DNA of 58,360 bases from Treponema sp. (GTDB lineage Bacteria > Spirochaetota > Spirochaetia > Treponematales > Treponemataceae). The stretch is taken from the NCBI GenBank assembly GCA_014803985.1, contig JAAVAO010000017.1, positions 1 through 58,360 on the forward strand. The letters are read 5' to 3'. The notes under the pieces are model-generated. The model did no database searches. It worked only from the letters and a program-made list of their open reading frames with translations, and was not told the origin of the DNA. Both the position numbers and the translations under genes were made by a program. Below, piece by piece: positions 35,137 through 44,824 of this stretch (positions within the stretch are counted from its first letter, which is position 1; the number at the start of each line of letters is the position of its first letter).

Positions 35137-37932
35137 ATGGATTTTTCATTAAGGTTAACAAACATTATATATTCTCTCGGCAAAAAAAAAATAAAAAATT
35201 CATCGTTGCGATATCTTCGGCGGTCTCATCCGTATGATTCGCACGAATCAACCCTTAAGTTCATTTTAAAACAATATCTTGAGCATCTTCAGCCAGAAGA
35301 ACTCCTTATTGCCATTCTAACAGAAAAGCAAGGACTTGGATATATACTGTTGGAGAGACTTTTGACACAAGGTGATAAGGACACGGACGCTTTTTTGCAC
35401 ATATTACAACAAAACATGCACAATAAAATTGACAACGAAGAAGATTTTCCCACTCCCCCCTTTCTTAACTTAAGCAGAAGCACCGTTATTCTGTATTTTG
35501 CACAAAAAGAGGCACGGTTTATGAACAATACCTATATCGGAACAGAACATATTGTACTTTCCTACCTATACTCGTGTAAAGGCAGTCGCAACAATGGGCA
35601 AATAGTGCAATTTTGCAATGACATTGACTTTTCCGTTGAACAGGCACGAGAAATCTGCAAGCGCGTTCAAGAAGAATGTACATCATCCTACAACAATCCT
35701 GATTTCAAAAAAGCAACAGATTCTTTGTTAGAAGAGATTTTTGCAGAAAACACTCCAGAACAAAAAAATACTTCAGAAGCACAAAACATTTCTACAGAAG
35801 ACTCTTCAGAAATAAAATCGAGAGACAAAAATTCCAACTTTTTTGACAATATGCCATTTGGAAATGAAACCTCTCCACAAAACGACTATAATCAAAAAGG
35901 GGAAAAGAAAAGCTTCATTTCCAAATACAGCACCGACATCACAAAACAATACCGCAAAGGAAAAGCAGAACCGGTTGTGGGGCGAGAAAAAGAGATAAAT
36001 CGTCTTATACAGATTTTATCACGTCGCACAAAAAATAATCCTGTTCTTGTCGGAGAGCCAGGAATTGGAAAAACAGCAATTGCAGAACGGCTTGCACAAA
36101 AAATCGTACAAAGAGAAGTTCCTTTTGAACTTATGAACAAACGAATCCTTTCACTTGACTTATCCGCTATGGTAGCAGGCACAAATTTTCGCGGAGAATT
36201 TGAAGAGCGTATGAAACGGATGATCAAAGAAGTCCGCGAAGACAAAAACATCATTCTTTTTATTGATGAACTGCACACTTTAATTGGGGCGGGCGCACCC
36301 GCAGGGCAAATGGATGCCTCAAATATAATAAAACCTGTATTAAGCCGCGGAGGAATTCAAATAATCGGAGCAACCACAACCCGTGAATACACACGCTATA
36401 TTGAAAAGGATTCCGCCCTTGCACGGCGTTTTCAAAAAATCACTGTGGAAGAACCGAATGACGAAGAGTCTATAAAAATTCTTGAAGGCATAAAATCACA
36501 GTACGAAGAATTTCACGGAGTTACTTACGATGATGGTGTCATTCCTGCAATTGTAAAATTGAGTCGCCGCTACATTCCAGACAGATTTCTACCAGACAAG
36601 GCAATTGACATCCTTGATGAAGCGGGAGCGCAAAAAAAGATACAAGAAATAAAAAAGCCTCAAGAGATTTTGGAGCGTGAAGAACATATAAACGCTCTCA
36701 TCAAAAACAAGGAGATTGTTGCAAAAAACCAAAACTTTGAAGAAGCGGCACGTCTTCGTGACAAAATAAAAGAGGAAAAGCACAACCTTGAAGTTTGTAT
36801 CAATACTTTGCTAGAAAATAAAAAGACAAAACATCAGCACATCACTCCTGATGACATAGCGCGTATTGTAAGCGAAATGACAGGCATTCCAATAGAGCAA
36901 ATGAGTTCTTCGGAAACAGAGCGACTTATCAATATGGAAAAAGAAATGCACAAAATGGTTATCGGACAAGACAATGCAGTTCATTTAATTTCTGGCGCAA
37001 TTCGCAGAAACAGGGCGGGCATTTCATCTCCAAAACGTCCGATTGGTTCGTTTGTATTCCTTGGTCCTACGGGGGTTGGAAAAACACAACTTGCAAAGAC
37101 TCTGGCAAAATTTATGTTTGGAAGTGAAGAACATATTATCAGAATTGATATGTCCGACTTTATGGAAAAACACAACGTTGCCCGCCTGATCGGTGCACCT
37201 CCAGGATACATCGGCTATGAAGAGGGAGGAACGTTGACAGAACAAGTTCGCCACCATCCCTACTCCGTTCTCTTGCTTGATGAAATTGAGAAATCTCATC
37301 CCGATATATTCAATCTTCTCTTGCAAATTCTTGAGGAAGGGGAACTTAATGACAATCTTGGACACACAATCAATTTTAGAAACACAGTCATCATAATGAC
37401 CAGCAATGCGGGAGCAAGGCAAATTTCATCGGAAGGACGAGTTGGCTTTTCCACAACAACAAACGCCATTCTCCCCTACTCTGAAATAAAGTCAAGCGCA
37501 ATTTCGGAATTAAAAAAGATTTTAAGTCCAGAGTTGATAAACAGAATAGACGATATTGTTGTTTTTAATGCACTTTCAAAAGAGGAAGTTTCTCAAATCC
37601 TCGACATTCAAATAGAGGAACTTGCAGAACGGCTTTCGGAAAAAGGGTTTAAAATTACTCTCAAAAAATCTGCGCGAGAATACCTCGTTGACCACGGATT
37701 TGACGCAAACATGGGGGCACGCCCTATGCGCCGTTTAATTCAAAAGGAAATTGAAGATCCGCTTTCTCTTGAAATTCTCAATCAAAAAAACAAAGACTTA
37801 AAAAACATAGTTGTTAATACAAGAAACGGCAATTTGAGAGTCCATTTAAAAAAAGAAAAAACTTTGACAAAAAATTCTCTTTTGACTGACACTCCAGAGG
37901 AAACCCCACAGACTAAGGATGACTTGCAGTAA
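35137..37932 (+). CDS. clpC: ClpC-type AAA+ unfoldase
   Basis: The 931-residue product is a class I Clp ATPase that would unfold substrates for ClpP. It has a Clp N-domain (about 1-150), a Gln/Asn/Ser-rich linker (about 195-250), NBD1 with GEPGIGKT (near 308) and [20 protein letters not shown], a middle UVR-containing coiled region (about 510-545), and NBD2 with [14 protein letters not shown] (near 645) and a C-terminal D2-small domain ([11 protein letters not shown]). The UVR motif and the mcsA-mcsB context point to ClpC, not ClpB or ClpA. The start has only a weak ribosome binding site. Confidence 0.95.
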   Translation: MDFSLRLTNIIYSLGKKKIKNSSLRYLRRSHPYDSHESTLKFILKQYLEHLQPEELLIAILTEKQGLGYILLERLLTQGDKDTDAFLHILQQNMHNKIDNEEDFPTPPFLNLSRSTVILYFAQKEARFMNNTYIGTEHIVLSYLYSCKGSRNNGQIVQFCNDIDFSVEQAREICKRVQEECTSSYNNPDFKKATDSLLEEIFAENTPEQKNTSEAQNISTEDSSEIKSRDKNSNFFDNMPFGNETSPQNDYNQKGEKKSFISKYSTDITKQYRKGKAEPVVGREKEINRLIQILSRRTKNNPVLVGEPGIGKTAIAERLAQKIVQREVPFELMNKRILSLDLSAMVAGTNFRGEFEERMKRMIKEVREDKNIILFIDELHTLIGAGAPAGQMDASNIIKPVLSRGGIQIIGATTTREYTRYIEKDSALARRFQKITVEEPNDEESIKILEGIKSQYEEFHGVTYDDGVIPAIVKLSRRYIPDRFLPDKAIDILDEAGAQKKIQEIKKPQEILEREEHINALIKNKEIVAKNQNFEEAARLRDKIKEEKHNLEVCINTLLENKKTKHQHITPDDIARIVSEMTGIPIEQMSSSETERLINMEKEMHKMVIGQDNAVHLISGAIRRNRAGISSPKRPIGSFVFLGPTGVGKTQLAKTLAKFMFGSEEHIIRIDMSDFMEKHNVARLIGAPPGYIGYEEGGTLTEQVRHHPYSVLLLDEIEKSHPDIFNLLLQILEEGELNDNLGHTINFRNTVIIMTSNAGARQISSEGRVGFSTTTNAILPYSEIKSSAISELKKILSPELINRIDDIVVFNALSKEEVSQILDIQIEELAERLSEKGFKITLKKSAREYLVDHGFDANMGARPMRRLIQKEIEDPLSLEILNQKNKDLKNIVVNTRNGNLRVHLKKEKTLTKNSLLTDTPEETPQTKDDLQ

Positions 37933-37949
37933 TGAATAAAAGGGGAATA

Positions 37950-38894
37950 ATGCGAACGCTTTTTTTTCTTTGTACAATCGCCTCGTTATTTTCAAAGAAT
38001 CAATCAATTGTAAAAATTGGCTGGATAGGCGGAATGACATCCGTTCCCTTTGTGTATATAATGGACGACACAGAAAATTTTGAGTTCATACAGTTTGATT
38101 CCATTCAATCGCTCACATACAACTTGAACGCAGGAGAAATTGATGCAGCAAATCTTCCGATAAATCTTGCGCTGTCCCTTTATGAAAAAACATCTGGAGC
38201 CTTTCAAGCCGTTTGCATAACGCAAAACATAGACTACTACATAGTATGCAAAAAAGAGGGAAAAACTTCACTCTCATTCTCTGATTTTTTGGGAAAAGAG
38301 ATCGTTATCTCAGAGGGAGGACTTGCAGACGGTCTGATAAACTGGATTCTAAACAAAAACAACATACCGCAAGGAAACGGTTACAACGCAGTGAAAATAA
38401 GAAGAGTTAAAAATGAATCAAGTGCAGTGGCAGAAGTCCTTAACGGAAAGACGGATGCCGCGCTTTTAACAGAACCCGCCGCTTCTGCCACGGTAAACAC
38501 CGGTCTTGATTTTACGATCGCAATAGATGTGCATGACGAATTTGAAAAAATCAATGGAAGAGGAAGATCAATACCAAAAATGGCTCTTATAGTCCGAACG
38601 CAATTTGCACGCGAAAATCCAAAGGCAATGCAAACCCTTTCAACGGAAATGGAATCTGCAATTGTGAAAATAAACGCAAGCGCAAAACGCACCCAAAGGC
38701 TCATCAAATCGCACCATCTCGGAATTGACGATTCAGTTTCCGCAAATACACTCCCTCATGCAAACTTTATATATATCACGGCAAAACAATCTCTGGGGCA
38801 AATTCGCCGCTATTTGGAAATATATTCCGCCTCCGCATCCGCCCCTCCATTAACCCTCCCCCAAAAAGACTTCTTCTATGACGAAAAATTCTAG
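37950..38894 (+). CDS. ABC-type solute-binding protein, NMT1/SsuA-like
   Basis: The 314 residues have a hydrophobic N-terminus with a likely signal peptide and no lipobox. They then show the binding-protein fold of nitrate/taurine/thiamine-precursor type: VKIGWIGGMTSVPFVYI, GEIDAANLPINLAL (near 68), KEIVISEGGLADGLINWIL (near 118) and AVAEVLNGKTDAALLTEPAASA (near 155). The ligand is not predictable. ATG 37950 is chosen for the AGGGG just ahead; an ATG at 37932 overlaps the clpC stop. No permease or ATPase gene adjoins it, so the partner must lie elsewhere. Confidence 0.75.
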   Translation: MRTLFFLCTIASLFSKNQSIVKIGWIGGMTSVPFVYIMDDTENFEFIQFDSIQSLTYNLNAGEIDAANLPINLALSLYEKTSGAFQAVCITQNIDYYIVCKKEGKTSLSFSDFLGKEIVISEGGLADGLINWILNKNNIPQGNGYNAVKIRRVKNESSAVAEVLNGKTDAALLTEPAASATVNTGLDFTIAIDVHDEFEKINGRGRSIPKMALIVRTQFARENPKAMQTLSTEMESAIVKINASAKRTQRLIKSHHLGIDDSVSANTLPHANFIYITAKQSLGQIRRYLEIYSASASAPPLTLPQKDFFYDEKF

Positions 38895-38904
38895 CGTCAT
38901 AGAA
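38874..38904 (+). terminator. Hairpin over the stop codon of the binding-protein gene
   Basis: TTCTATGACG (38874-38883) pairs with CGTCATAGAA (38895-38904) over 10 bp with an 11-base loop that includes the TAG. No T-run follows, so it may stabilise the 3' end instead of terminating transcription. Confidence 0.45.
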
Positions 38905-38929
38905 AGATAAACATTTGCCAGAAGCGAAA

Positions 38930-38957
38930 TTTTGAAGTAAAATTACACATATATAAT
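38930..38957 (+). promoter_or_regulatory. Possible promoter of the DHH phosphoesterase gene
   Basis: A perfect -10 TATAAT (38952-38957) has a weak TTTTGA -35 at 16 bp. The distance to the ATG leaves room for the GAGAGG ribosome binding site. Confidence 0.4.
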
Positions 38958-38982
38958 AAAAACTGATTTTGAGAGGCTTACT

Positions 38983-39909
38983 ATGGCGATGAGGTTAGTT
39001 ACACGCTCAGATTTTGACGGATTGGTTTGCGGCGCGCTTCTTCTTGAAGCGGGAATAATAGACCATTGGAAATTTGCGCATCCAAAGGATTTGCAAGACG
39101 GAGTTGTTGAAATCGATGCAAACGATTGTCTTGCAAACGTTCCGTATGTTGAAGGATGTGGAATGTGGTTTGACCACCACTCAAGCGAATTTGAACGAAA
39201 TCAGCTTGAAGGAAAATACAAGGGGGAAAGCCGAATCACCCCCAGTTGCGCACGAATCATCTATGAATATTACGGCGGCAAGGAAAAATTTCCTCATTTT
39301 AATGAAATAATGGAAGCAGTTGACAAGGTTGACTCTGGCAATCTCACAGTCGATGAAATCCAAAACCCAACGGGCTGGATTTTAGTTGGATTTTTAATGG
39401 ATCCGCGCACAGGTCTTGGCAGATGGCGACAGTTCACCGTGCCGAATTACGCGCTTATGGAAAAACTAATGGTTGCCTGCCGTGACAAGTCAACTGATGA
39501 AATTCTTGCAATGAACGATGTAAAAGAAAGAATTGACGTTTACCAAGAACAGACAGAAAATTTCAAAAAAATGGTTACGGCTCACACCCGCACAGAAGGC
39601 AATCTCATCATCAGCGATTTGCGCGGCGTTGACCCCATCTATACGGGAAACCGCTTTATGATTTACAGCATGTACCCAGAGCAAAATATTTCTGCATGGA
39701 TAGTGAGTGGAAAAGGAGGAGAAGGTTGCTCCGCCGCAGTTGGCTACAGCGTTTTGAACAAAACAAGCAAGGTGAATGTTGGAAGCCTCATGCTAAAATA
39801 TGGTGGCGGCGGACACGAAAAAGTTGGAACATGCCAATTCTCAAATGAAAATATGGCAACAGACCTTCCAAAAATGCTTGAAGAATTAAAACAGTTGGCA
39901 AATTCATAA
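38983..39909 (+). CDS. DHH-family phosphoesterase (NrnA/exopolyphosphatase-like)
   Basis: DHH proteins are manganese-dependent phosphodiesterases acting on short oligonucleotides, cyclic-dinucleotide products or polyphosphate. The 308 residues have the metal motifs TRSDFDGLVCG (near 7), EIDAND, FDHHSSE (near 63) and VDKVDSGN (near 112), and the DHHA1 motif GGGGHEKVGTCQF near 280. Both domains are present and all metal ligands look intact. GAGAGG lies six bases before the ATG. The exact substrate is open. Confidence 0.85.
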   Translation: MAMRLVTRSDFDGLVCGALLLEAGIIDHWKFAHPKDLQDGVVEIDANDCLANVPYVEGCGMWFDHHSSEFERNQLEGKYKGESRITPSCARIIYEYYGGKEKFPHFNEIMEAVDKVDSGNLTVDEIQNPTGWILVGFLMDPRTGLGRWRQFTVPNYALMEKLMVACRDKSTDEILAMNDVKERIDVYQEQTENFKKMVTAHTRTEGNLIISDLRGVDPIYTGNRFMIYSMYPEQNISAWIVSGKGGEGCSAAVGYSVLNKTSKVNVGSLMLKYGGGGHEKVGTCQFSNENMATDLPKMLEELKQLANS

Positions 39910-40020
39910 TTTTTTTTGGGGAGGGGCAAATCTTGCGCCGATTGCTTTTTACCCGCATTCTGCAAGCAAAACGTGCAATAACGGCAAGACAGCCCGTGAT
40001 CCTGTAAAGTATGACTTAAA

Positions 40021-40043
40021 AAAGCAGGGCTTTCCCCTGCTTT
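40021..40043 (-). terminator. Terminator of the flagellar operon (repeat copy F)
   Basis: AAAGCAGGG (40021-40029) pairs with CCCTGCTTT (40035-40043). On the minus strand the stem is followed by TTTTTTAAG, an intrinsic terminator downstream of fliJ. The GCAGGG/CCCTGC core and a nearby CATTGTAC (40053) resemble the dispersed hairpin repeat. Confidence 0.7.
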
Positions 40044-40096
40044 GACCGCTCATTGTACTCTATCTTTTTTCATCAAGTGCATTATATCATAAGTAT

Positions 40097-40516
40097 CTAT
40101 TGTCGGGATGTAACAATATCATCGATTTCATTGTCATCATCTTTTTGGACTTCAATTTTGTATTCCTTCTGTTGTGATTTTTTTAGATTTTCAAGCGTTT
40201 CGGTTTTTTGCATGGCAGCTTTCACAATCTTTCGCTTTTCATCAGAAACTACCTTTGCCTCCGCCATTCTGCGCATCAGCATTTCCGATTTGTTTCTCAC
40301 AAATCCACTGAATTGCGTTGCATTCACAATATCATAAAAACTGGTGTTTCCCCGCATCTGTTTTTGAATTGAAGTTTGATATTCCGCCAACGCATCAAGG
40401 GCTCTCTGAATTTCCTGCTCCACTGCAAGAGATTTTGCAAGTTCGCTTTCCGCCTGCTCTTGCTGGAATTTTCTAACCGAAAGAATATCTTCCAATTCAA
40501 ATTGAAATTTTTTCAT
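40097..40516 (-). CDS. fliJ: Flagellar export chaperone FliJ
   Basis: FliJ is the coiled-coil stalk protein of the flagellar type III export apparatus and binds the FliI ring. The 139 residues are almost entirely charged heptads, beginning FQFELEDILSVRKFQQEQAE, the typical FliJ opening (F-L-x-x-v-L-x-x-R). It is the last gene of the flagellar operon, 115 bases after fliI, with AGGAAGG ahead of the ATG. Confidence 0.88.
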   Translation of the reverse strand: MKKFQFELEDILSVRKFQQEQAESELAKSLAVEQEIQRALDALAEYQTSIQKQMRGNTSFYDIVNATQFSGFVRNKSEMLMRRMAEAKVVSDEKRKIVKAAMQKTETLENLKKSQQKEYKIEVQKDDDNEIDDIVTSRQ

Positions 40517-40631
40517 TCACCTTCCTTTTTTATGCGGCAAGGATTATAGGGATTGGCATGTCAGAAGATCCTTTGCTCTTCTACCGTTTATTTCTCGGCA
40601 GTTGACCGTCAGAGTTTTTTCCGCATCCTTA

Positions 40632-42062
40632 TCAATCATCATTAACTTCATCTTGAGAAATTATACCATCAGCAACAGGAACAATAGGCGAAAGACCTGG
40701 ACATTCTGAAAATTCTTCGTCCGGAAATTCTATCCCAGTAAGCACAGAAAGTTTTTTCAGAGTATCTGTCATCTCACATTTTTCATACTCGTCCTGTTTT
40801 AAAAAACCTTCAATTTCGTAATACTTCGCAATTGACTCATCTATTAACGCTGAAGATCCGCTCACATAAACGCCTGCACTTATCATTTTTTCATTTTTTC
40901 GATATGTCGACATCCATTCACGAACTTTTGAAACAGCTGCCTTAGTGTTCTTCCCTGTAACCCGCCTTGAAAGACGACTGATAGACTGCAAAACATCAAT
41001 AGCCGGATAATGACCTTCAGATGCCAAATCACGAGATAAAACAATATGCCCGTCAAGAACTCCGCGCACAGTGTCAGAAATAGGTTCATTCGTATCGTCT
41101 CCGTCAACTAAAACCGCATAAAACGCCGTAATAGAACCTTTGTCATTAGTACCAGCACGCTCAAGAAGCTTTGGAATCGCATCAAAAACACTTGGCGGGT
41201 ATCCTCGTTGAGCAGGAGCCTCTCCACTTGCAAGACTTATCTCTCGTTGAGCTTTTGCAAATCGAGTAATATTATCCATCATAAGCATAACATCTTTTCC
41301 TTGATCACGGAAATATTCAGCAATCGCAGTGCATACTTGTGCCGCCCGCAAACGGCAAATAGCCGGCTCATCGCCTCTCGCCACAACAAGCACACTGCGT
41401 TTCATTCCCTCTTCGCCTAAATCACGCTCAATGAAATCCAAAACCTCGCGTCCACGCTCTCCAACAAGTCCAATCACATTTATATCAGCGTTTGTATTTC
41501 TTGCAATCATACTAACTAAAGTTGATTTTCCAACGCCGCTTCCCGCAAACACTCCAATTCGCTGCCCCTTCCCCACCGTTAGCATAGCATCGATTGCCCG
41601 CACTCCAGTTGTAATTCTGCGCTCAATTCTCTTTTTTGTCATAGCATCAGGAGCGGCTTTTATAGCAGGATAATAGCCATCGGGAATAATAACGCCTTTT
41701 GAATCACAGGGTTTACCAGTTGCGTCAATCGTTCTTCCCAGTAACTTCCACCCCACAGGAACTTGCAAGGACGTTCCCGATGCAACAACTTCACAGCCAA
41801 CTTCAATGCCGTCAGTTAAACCATATACAGTGAGCGTAACAATTTTTCCGTTAAGTCCAACAACTTCGGAAACAAGATCAGTGCCGTTGTTCAGTTTTAT
41901 TGTACAAATTTCGCCGATTTTTGCGCACGGTCCTTCGCTTAAGATTTCAAGCCCCTTCACTGCACAAACATGCCCTGTATATAAAATGGGATCGTACCCT
42001 TCCACTTGATTTACATATTTTGAAAAATTAAAATTGTCGGTAAGACGCTCATCATCTTCCAT
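40632..42062 (-). CDS. fliI: Flagellum-specific ATPase FliI
   Basis: FliI is the ATPase of the flagellar export apparatus, related to F1-beta. The 476 residues have an N-terminal beta-barrel region, the P-loop FAGSGVGKST near 175, GLVGERGREV near 200, and the Walker B region KDVMLMMDNITRFAKAQREI near 255. The C-terminus extends slightly with an acidic tail ending QDEVNDD. AAGG lies six bases before the ATG. It follows fliH by about 83 bases on the minus strand. Confidence 0.96.
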   Translation of the reverse strand: MEDDERLTDNFNFSKYVNQVEGYDPILYTGHVCAVKGLEILSEGPCAKIGEICTIKLNNGTDLVSEVVGLNGKIVTLTVYGLTDGIEVGCEVVASGTSLQVPVGWKLLGRTIDATGKPCDSKGVIIPDGYYPAIKAAPDAMTKKRIERRITTGVRAIDAMLTVGKGQRIGVFAGSGVGKSTLVSMIARNTNADINVIGLVGERGREVLDFIERDLGEEGMKRSVLVVARGDEPAICRLRAAQVCTAIAEYFRDQGKDVMLMMDNITRFAKAQREISLASGEAPAQRGYPPSVFDAIPKLLERAGTNDKGSITAFYAVLVDGDDTNEPISDTVRGVLDGHIVLSRDLASEGHYPAIDVLQSISRLSRRVTGKNTKAAVSKVREWMSTYRKNEKMISAGVYVSGSSALIDESIAKYYEIEGFLKQDEYEKCEMTDTLKKLSVLTGIEFPDEEFSECPGLSPIVPVADGIISQDEVNDD

Positions 42063-42145
42063 ATCATACCTTATTGAATAAACAAATTTTGTAAAAAACT
42101 CGACATTAAAAATGACAACGCTATAGCAGTGCCATTTTTACTGAT

Positions 42146-43084
42146 TTAACACGCTCCGCTTTTCTCATCGTCATCTTTTGTCGTTGCGCGTTCAGGCGAA
42201 AGCTCCAATATTCTGTTTTCAAGCTCTGTCAATTGACTTGAAATCCGTGCATCCACCGCTCCAAAATCAGTTTCAACAATGCAACCGCCCCTATCAATGG
42301 AAGAGTCCTCAATAACTGTAATTCCCTCAACATTTTCAACGCTCTTCACAAATTCGTTCAAATGCTCCGTTGTTAAATCAAGATCATCAACATTCACACG
42401 GAGCGTAACCACAGAGCGAGTTTTCACTTTTTTGAGGGCGGCAAGAATATTTTGAAGCACCACATCTTTTTGGGTTTCAGAAATCACTTTTACAACTTTG
42501 CGCGTCATCAATAACACAAGGTCAACAATCTGCTGTTCTGTATCGCGCAAAATTTCTTCACGTCTATTCATCACAGATTCAATTATCTTGTGAACTCTTC
42601 CAATCAAATGATCCAACTCCTTCCTGCCGGAGTTATAGCCGTCATTTTTGCCTTCTGCAAGCCCCTCGTTATAGGCATCCTTTTTTATGTTGTTTTCGTC
42701 AATATGCGCCTTGTTAAGTATGCTTTGAGCCTCGTCTTGAGCCTTCTTTAAAATACTTTCCGCCTCTTTTTCCGCATCTGTCTTTATAATTTGCGCCTGA
42801 TCAGTCTGTCTTTTTACTTCTGCAAAGGCAGCATCTTCCGCCTTCTTCACAATTTCATCAGCAGACTTTTGCGCCTCTTCCAACAAATGCTGCTTCTCAA
42901 TTTCCCAGCCAGTTTTGAACGCTTCGGCCTCTCGTCGCAAGTCATCGGCCGTAGGACCAGTATACTCCTCCTCCTTTTCTTCCTCCTCTTCTTTTTCAGG
43001 AGCATAATTTCGGAGAAGTGGCAGGGTTATTTTATCACCCTGCTGTGATTTTATTTCATACGGTTTAAATACATTTTTCGCCAT
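42146..43084 (-). CDS. fliH: Flagellar assembly protein FliH
   Basis: FliH is the peripheral stalk that binds FliI. The 312 residues include an acidic Glu run near 33-40, a long Ala/Glu/Lys coiled coil (about 55-140) and a C-terminal globular domain (about 180-300) that resembles the F-ATPase delta subunit (SSIDRGGCIVETDFGAVDARISSQL). GGGGA lies eight bases before the ATG. Confidence 0.9.
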   Translation of the reverse strand: MAKNVFKPYEIKSQQGDKITLPLLRNYAPEKEEEEEKEEEYTGPTADDLRREAEAFKTGWEIEKQHLLEEAQKSADEIVKKAEDAAFAEVKRQTDQAQIIKTDAEKEAESILKKAQDEAQSILNKAHIDENNIKKDAYNEGLAEGKNDGYNSGRKELDHLIGRVHKIIESVMNRREEILRDTEQQIVDLVLLMTRKVVKVISETQKDVVLQNILAALKKVKTRSVVTLRVNVDDLDLTTEHLNEFVKSVENVEGITVIEDSSIDRGGCIVETDFGAVDARISSQLTELENRILELSPERATTKDDDEKSGAC

Positions 43085-43106
43085 TTAACAAATCCCCATA
43101 CTATCC

Positions 43107-44204
43107 TTACTGGACAAAATCGTCTTCTCCGTTACGAGCAATAACAATTTCGCCAGAATCTTCAAGCCGTCGGATTGTAGAAACAATTTTCTGCTGAGCC
43201 TCTTCAACATCCTTCAATCGAACAGGCCCCATAAATTCCATATCCTCTTTGAGCATCGCCGCAGAACGCTTTGACATATTTCTGAAAATCTTGTCTTGAA
43301 CATCCGTATCAACAGATTTCAACGCTTTTGAAAGTTCCTGAGTATCGACTTCGCGCAAAACTCTTTGAATAGCACGATCGTCGAGCATAACAATATCTTC
43401 GAAAACGAACATTCTCTTTTTGATTTCTTCCGCCAAATCTGGATCATCCTCTTCAAGAGATTCAATAATTGCCTTTTCAGACGAACGGTCAACAAGGTTC
43501 AAAATCTCAACGATAGATTCAACGCCACCTGCCGCAGTGTAGTCTTCACTTGAAAGCGTTGAAAGTTTTTTCTCAAGAACACGCTCAACCTCTCGCAAAA
43601 CATCAGGGCTCGTTCTGTCCATCGTGGCAAGTCGCTTTGAAACTTCAGGTTGCATTTCTTCCGGCAAGTTCTGCAAAATCACCGCCGCCTTTCCCGGCTC
43701 TAGATATGCCAAAATAAGTGCAATCGTTTGCGGATACTCCTGCTGAATAAAGTTCAACAAGTGAGCAGGATCTGTTCGTCGAATAAAGTCAAACGGACGC
43801 ACTTGCAGACTTGAAGTAAGTCGGTTAATAATATCAATTGCCTTTTGGCTTCCCAAAGATTTTTCGAGCAATTCACGCGCATAGTCAATACCACCCGTTG
43901 TGATAAAGTTTTGCGCATTCATCAATTCCTGAAATTCCTCAAGAACTGCGTCCTTATACTCCGCATCCACCGTTTCAAGCCGTGCAATTTCAAACGTCAA
44001 CGTTTCAACTTCATCTTCGCGCAAATGCTTCATAATTTCGGAGGAAACATCACTGCCTAAAGAAACAAGAAAAATCGCTGCTTTTTGACGACCATTTAAA
44101 CTTTTATAATCCTTTCTATCTTTCTTTGAGCCAGAAGATTTTATATTTGCTGGTTTTGGAACTGATTTTGGACTTGCTTTTGCAGCCGCTGCTTCATCTG
44201 ACAT
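43107..44204 (-). CDS. fliG: Flagellar motor switch protein FliG
   Basis: FliG is the rotor protein that receives torque from the stators. The 365 residues include a Lys/Ser/Pro-rich leader (about 1-35), FliG-N (RQKAAIFLVSLGSDVSSEIMKHL), FliG-M with the EHPQT-like motif reading QEYPQTIAL near 170, and FliG-C with the charged torque helix (VMLDDRAIQRVLREVDTQEL, about 275-300). Treponemes carry two fliG genes; this is the operon-borne one. GGAGG precedes the ATG. Confidence 0.95.
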   Translation of the reverse strand: MSDEAAAAKASPKSVPKPANIKSSGSKKDRKDYKSLNGRQKAAIFLVSLGSDVSSEIMKHLREDEVETLTFEIARLETVDAEYKDAVLEEFQELMNAQNFITTGGIDYARELLEKSLGSQKAIDIINRLTSSLQVRPFDFIRRTDPAHLLNFIQQEYPQTIALILAYLEPGKAAVILQNLPEEMQPEVSKRLATMDRTSPDVLREVERVLEKKLSTLSSEDYTAAGGVESIVEILNLVDRSSEKAIIESLEEDDPDLAEEIKKRMFVFEDIVMLDDRAIQRVLREVDTQELSKALKSVDTDVQDKIFRNMSKRSAAMLKEDMEFMGPVRLKDVEEAQQKIVSTIRRLEDSGEIVIARNGEDDFVQ

Positions 44205-44258
44205 CTAGACCTTTCCTCCCGTAAAAAGTTTTTCCTGTTTTAAATTTTCGGATTATTT

Positions 44259-44669
44259 TTAATCGTCCTTTAACCACACTGAAAGGACATTCGCAACTGC
44301 GTTAGGATTTTTCACAAGATTTTTCAAAAATTTCTTGCTGTCATCGTTTTCGTGAAGCTTTGCATAACGCTGTGCATCCAACAATGAAGGGCTGACATCA
44401 GAAAGCCTGTGATTTACGCCATATTTTCCAACTTCCTCAAGAACCTTTAACTCGGTGGGAAGGATTCTTGTGTAATCGGTAATTTTTATGCGATTTTTCT
44501 TTTTTAAAATCTTCCGCACAAGGTGAATCTCATCGGTTTTTAGATACTGCATAATAGAGTCACGCGCCTTGTAGTCAAGCTCACCAAAAAGAATCGCCGC
44601 TTTTTCAGCTCCCGTAAGGGTTGTTTGCATAGCAAAACTTTGCGCTTCGTTCTCTTCATATTCCGTCAT
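44259..44669 (-). CDS. FliG-N-like mini-protein
   Basis: This 136-residue protein sits between fliF and fliG. Residues about 13-45 (LTGAEKAAILFGELDYKARDSIMQYLKTDEI) follow the FliG N-terminal pattern of KAAIFLxSLG, helix, then HLxxDEV. The remainder (ITDYTRILPTELKVLEEVGKYG and a helical tail) does not match FliG-M or FliG-C. The N domain of FliG binds FliF, so it may bind the MS ring in place of FliG or cap it; this is inference. GAGGTG lies five bases before ATG 44669, which is preferred to ATG 44687. Confidence 0.65.
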   Translation of the reverse strand: MTEYEENEAQSFAMQTTLTGAEKAAILFGELDYKARDSIMQYLKTDEIHLVRKILKKKNRIKITDYTRILPTELKVLEEVGKYGVNHRLSDVSPSLLDAQRYAKLHENDDSKKFLKNLVKNPNAVANVLSVWLKDD

Positions 44670-44824
44670 ATACACCTCGTTTTCCATAAGATTTCAATAG
44701 GATTTCGCATTCTGGCTGTCGTTTGTCCTATCCCTCATCAGTTCTTTGCAAAGCAAAACTAATACCTCAACAAATAACAACAGAAAGTGGCGCATCAATT
44801 AGTGATCACGCCATCAGTTTTTGC

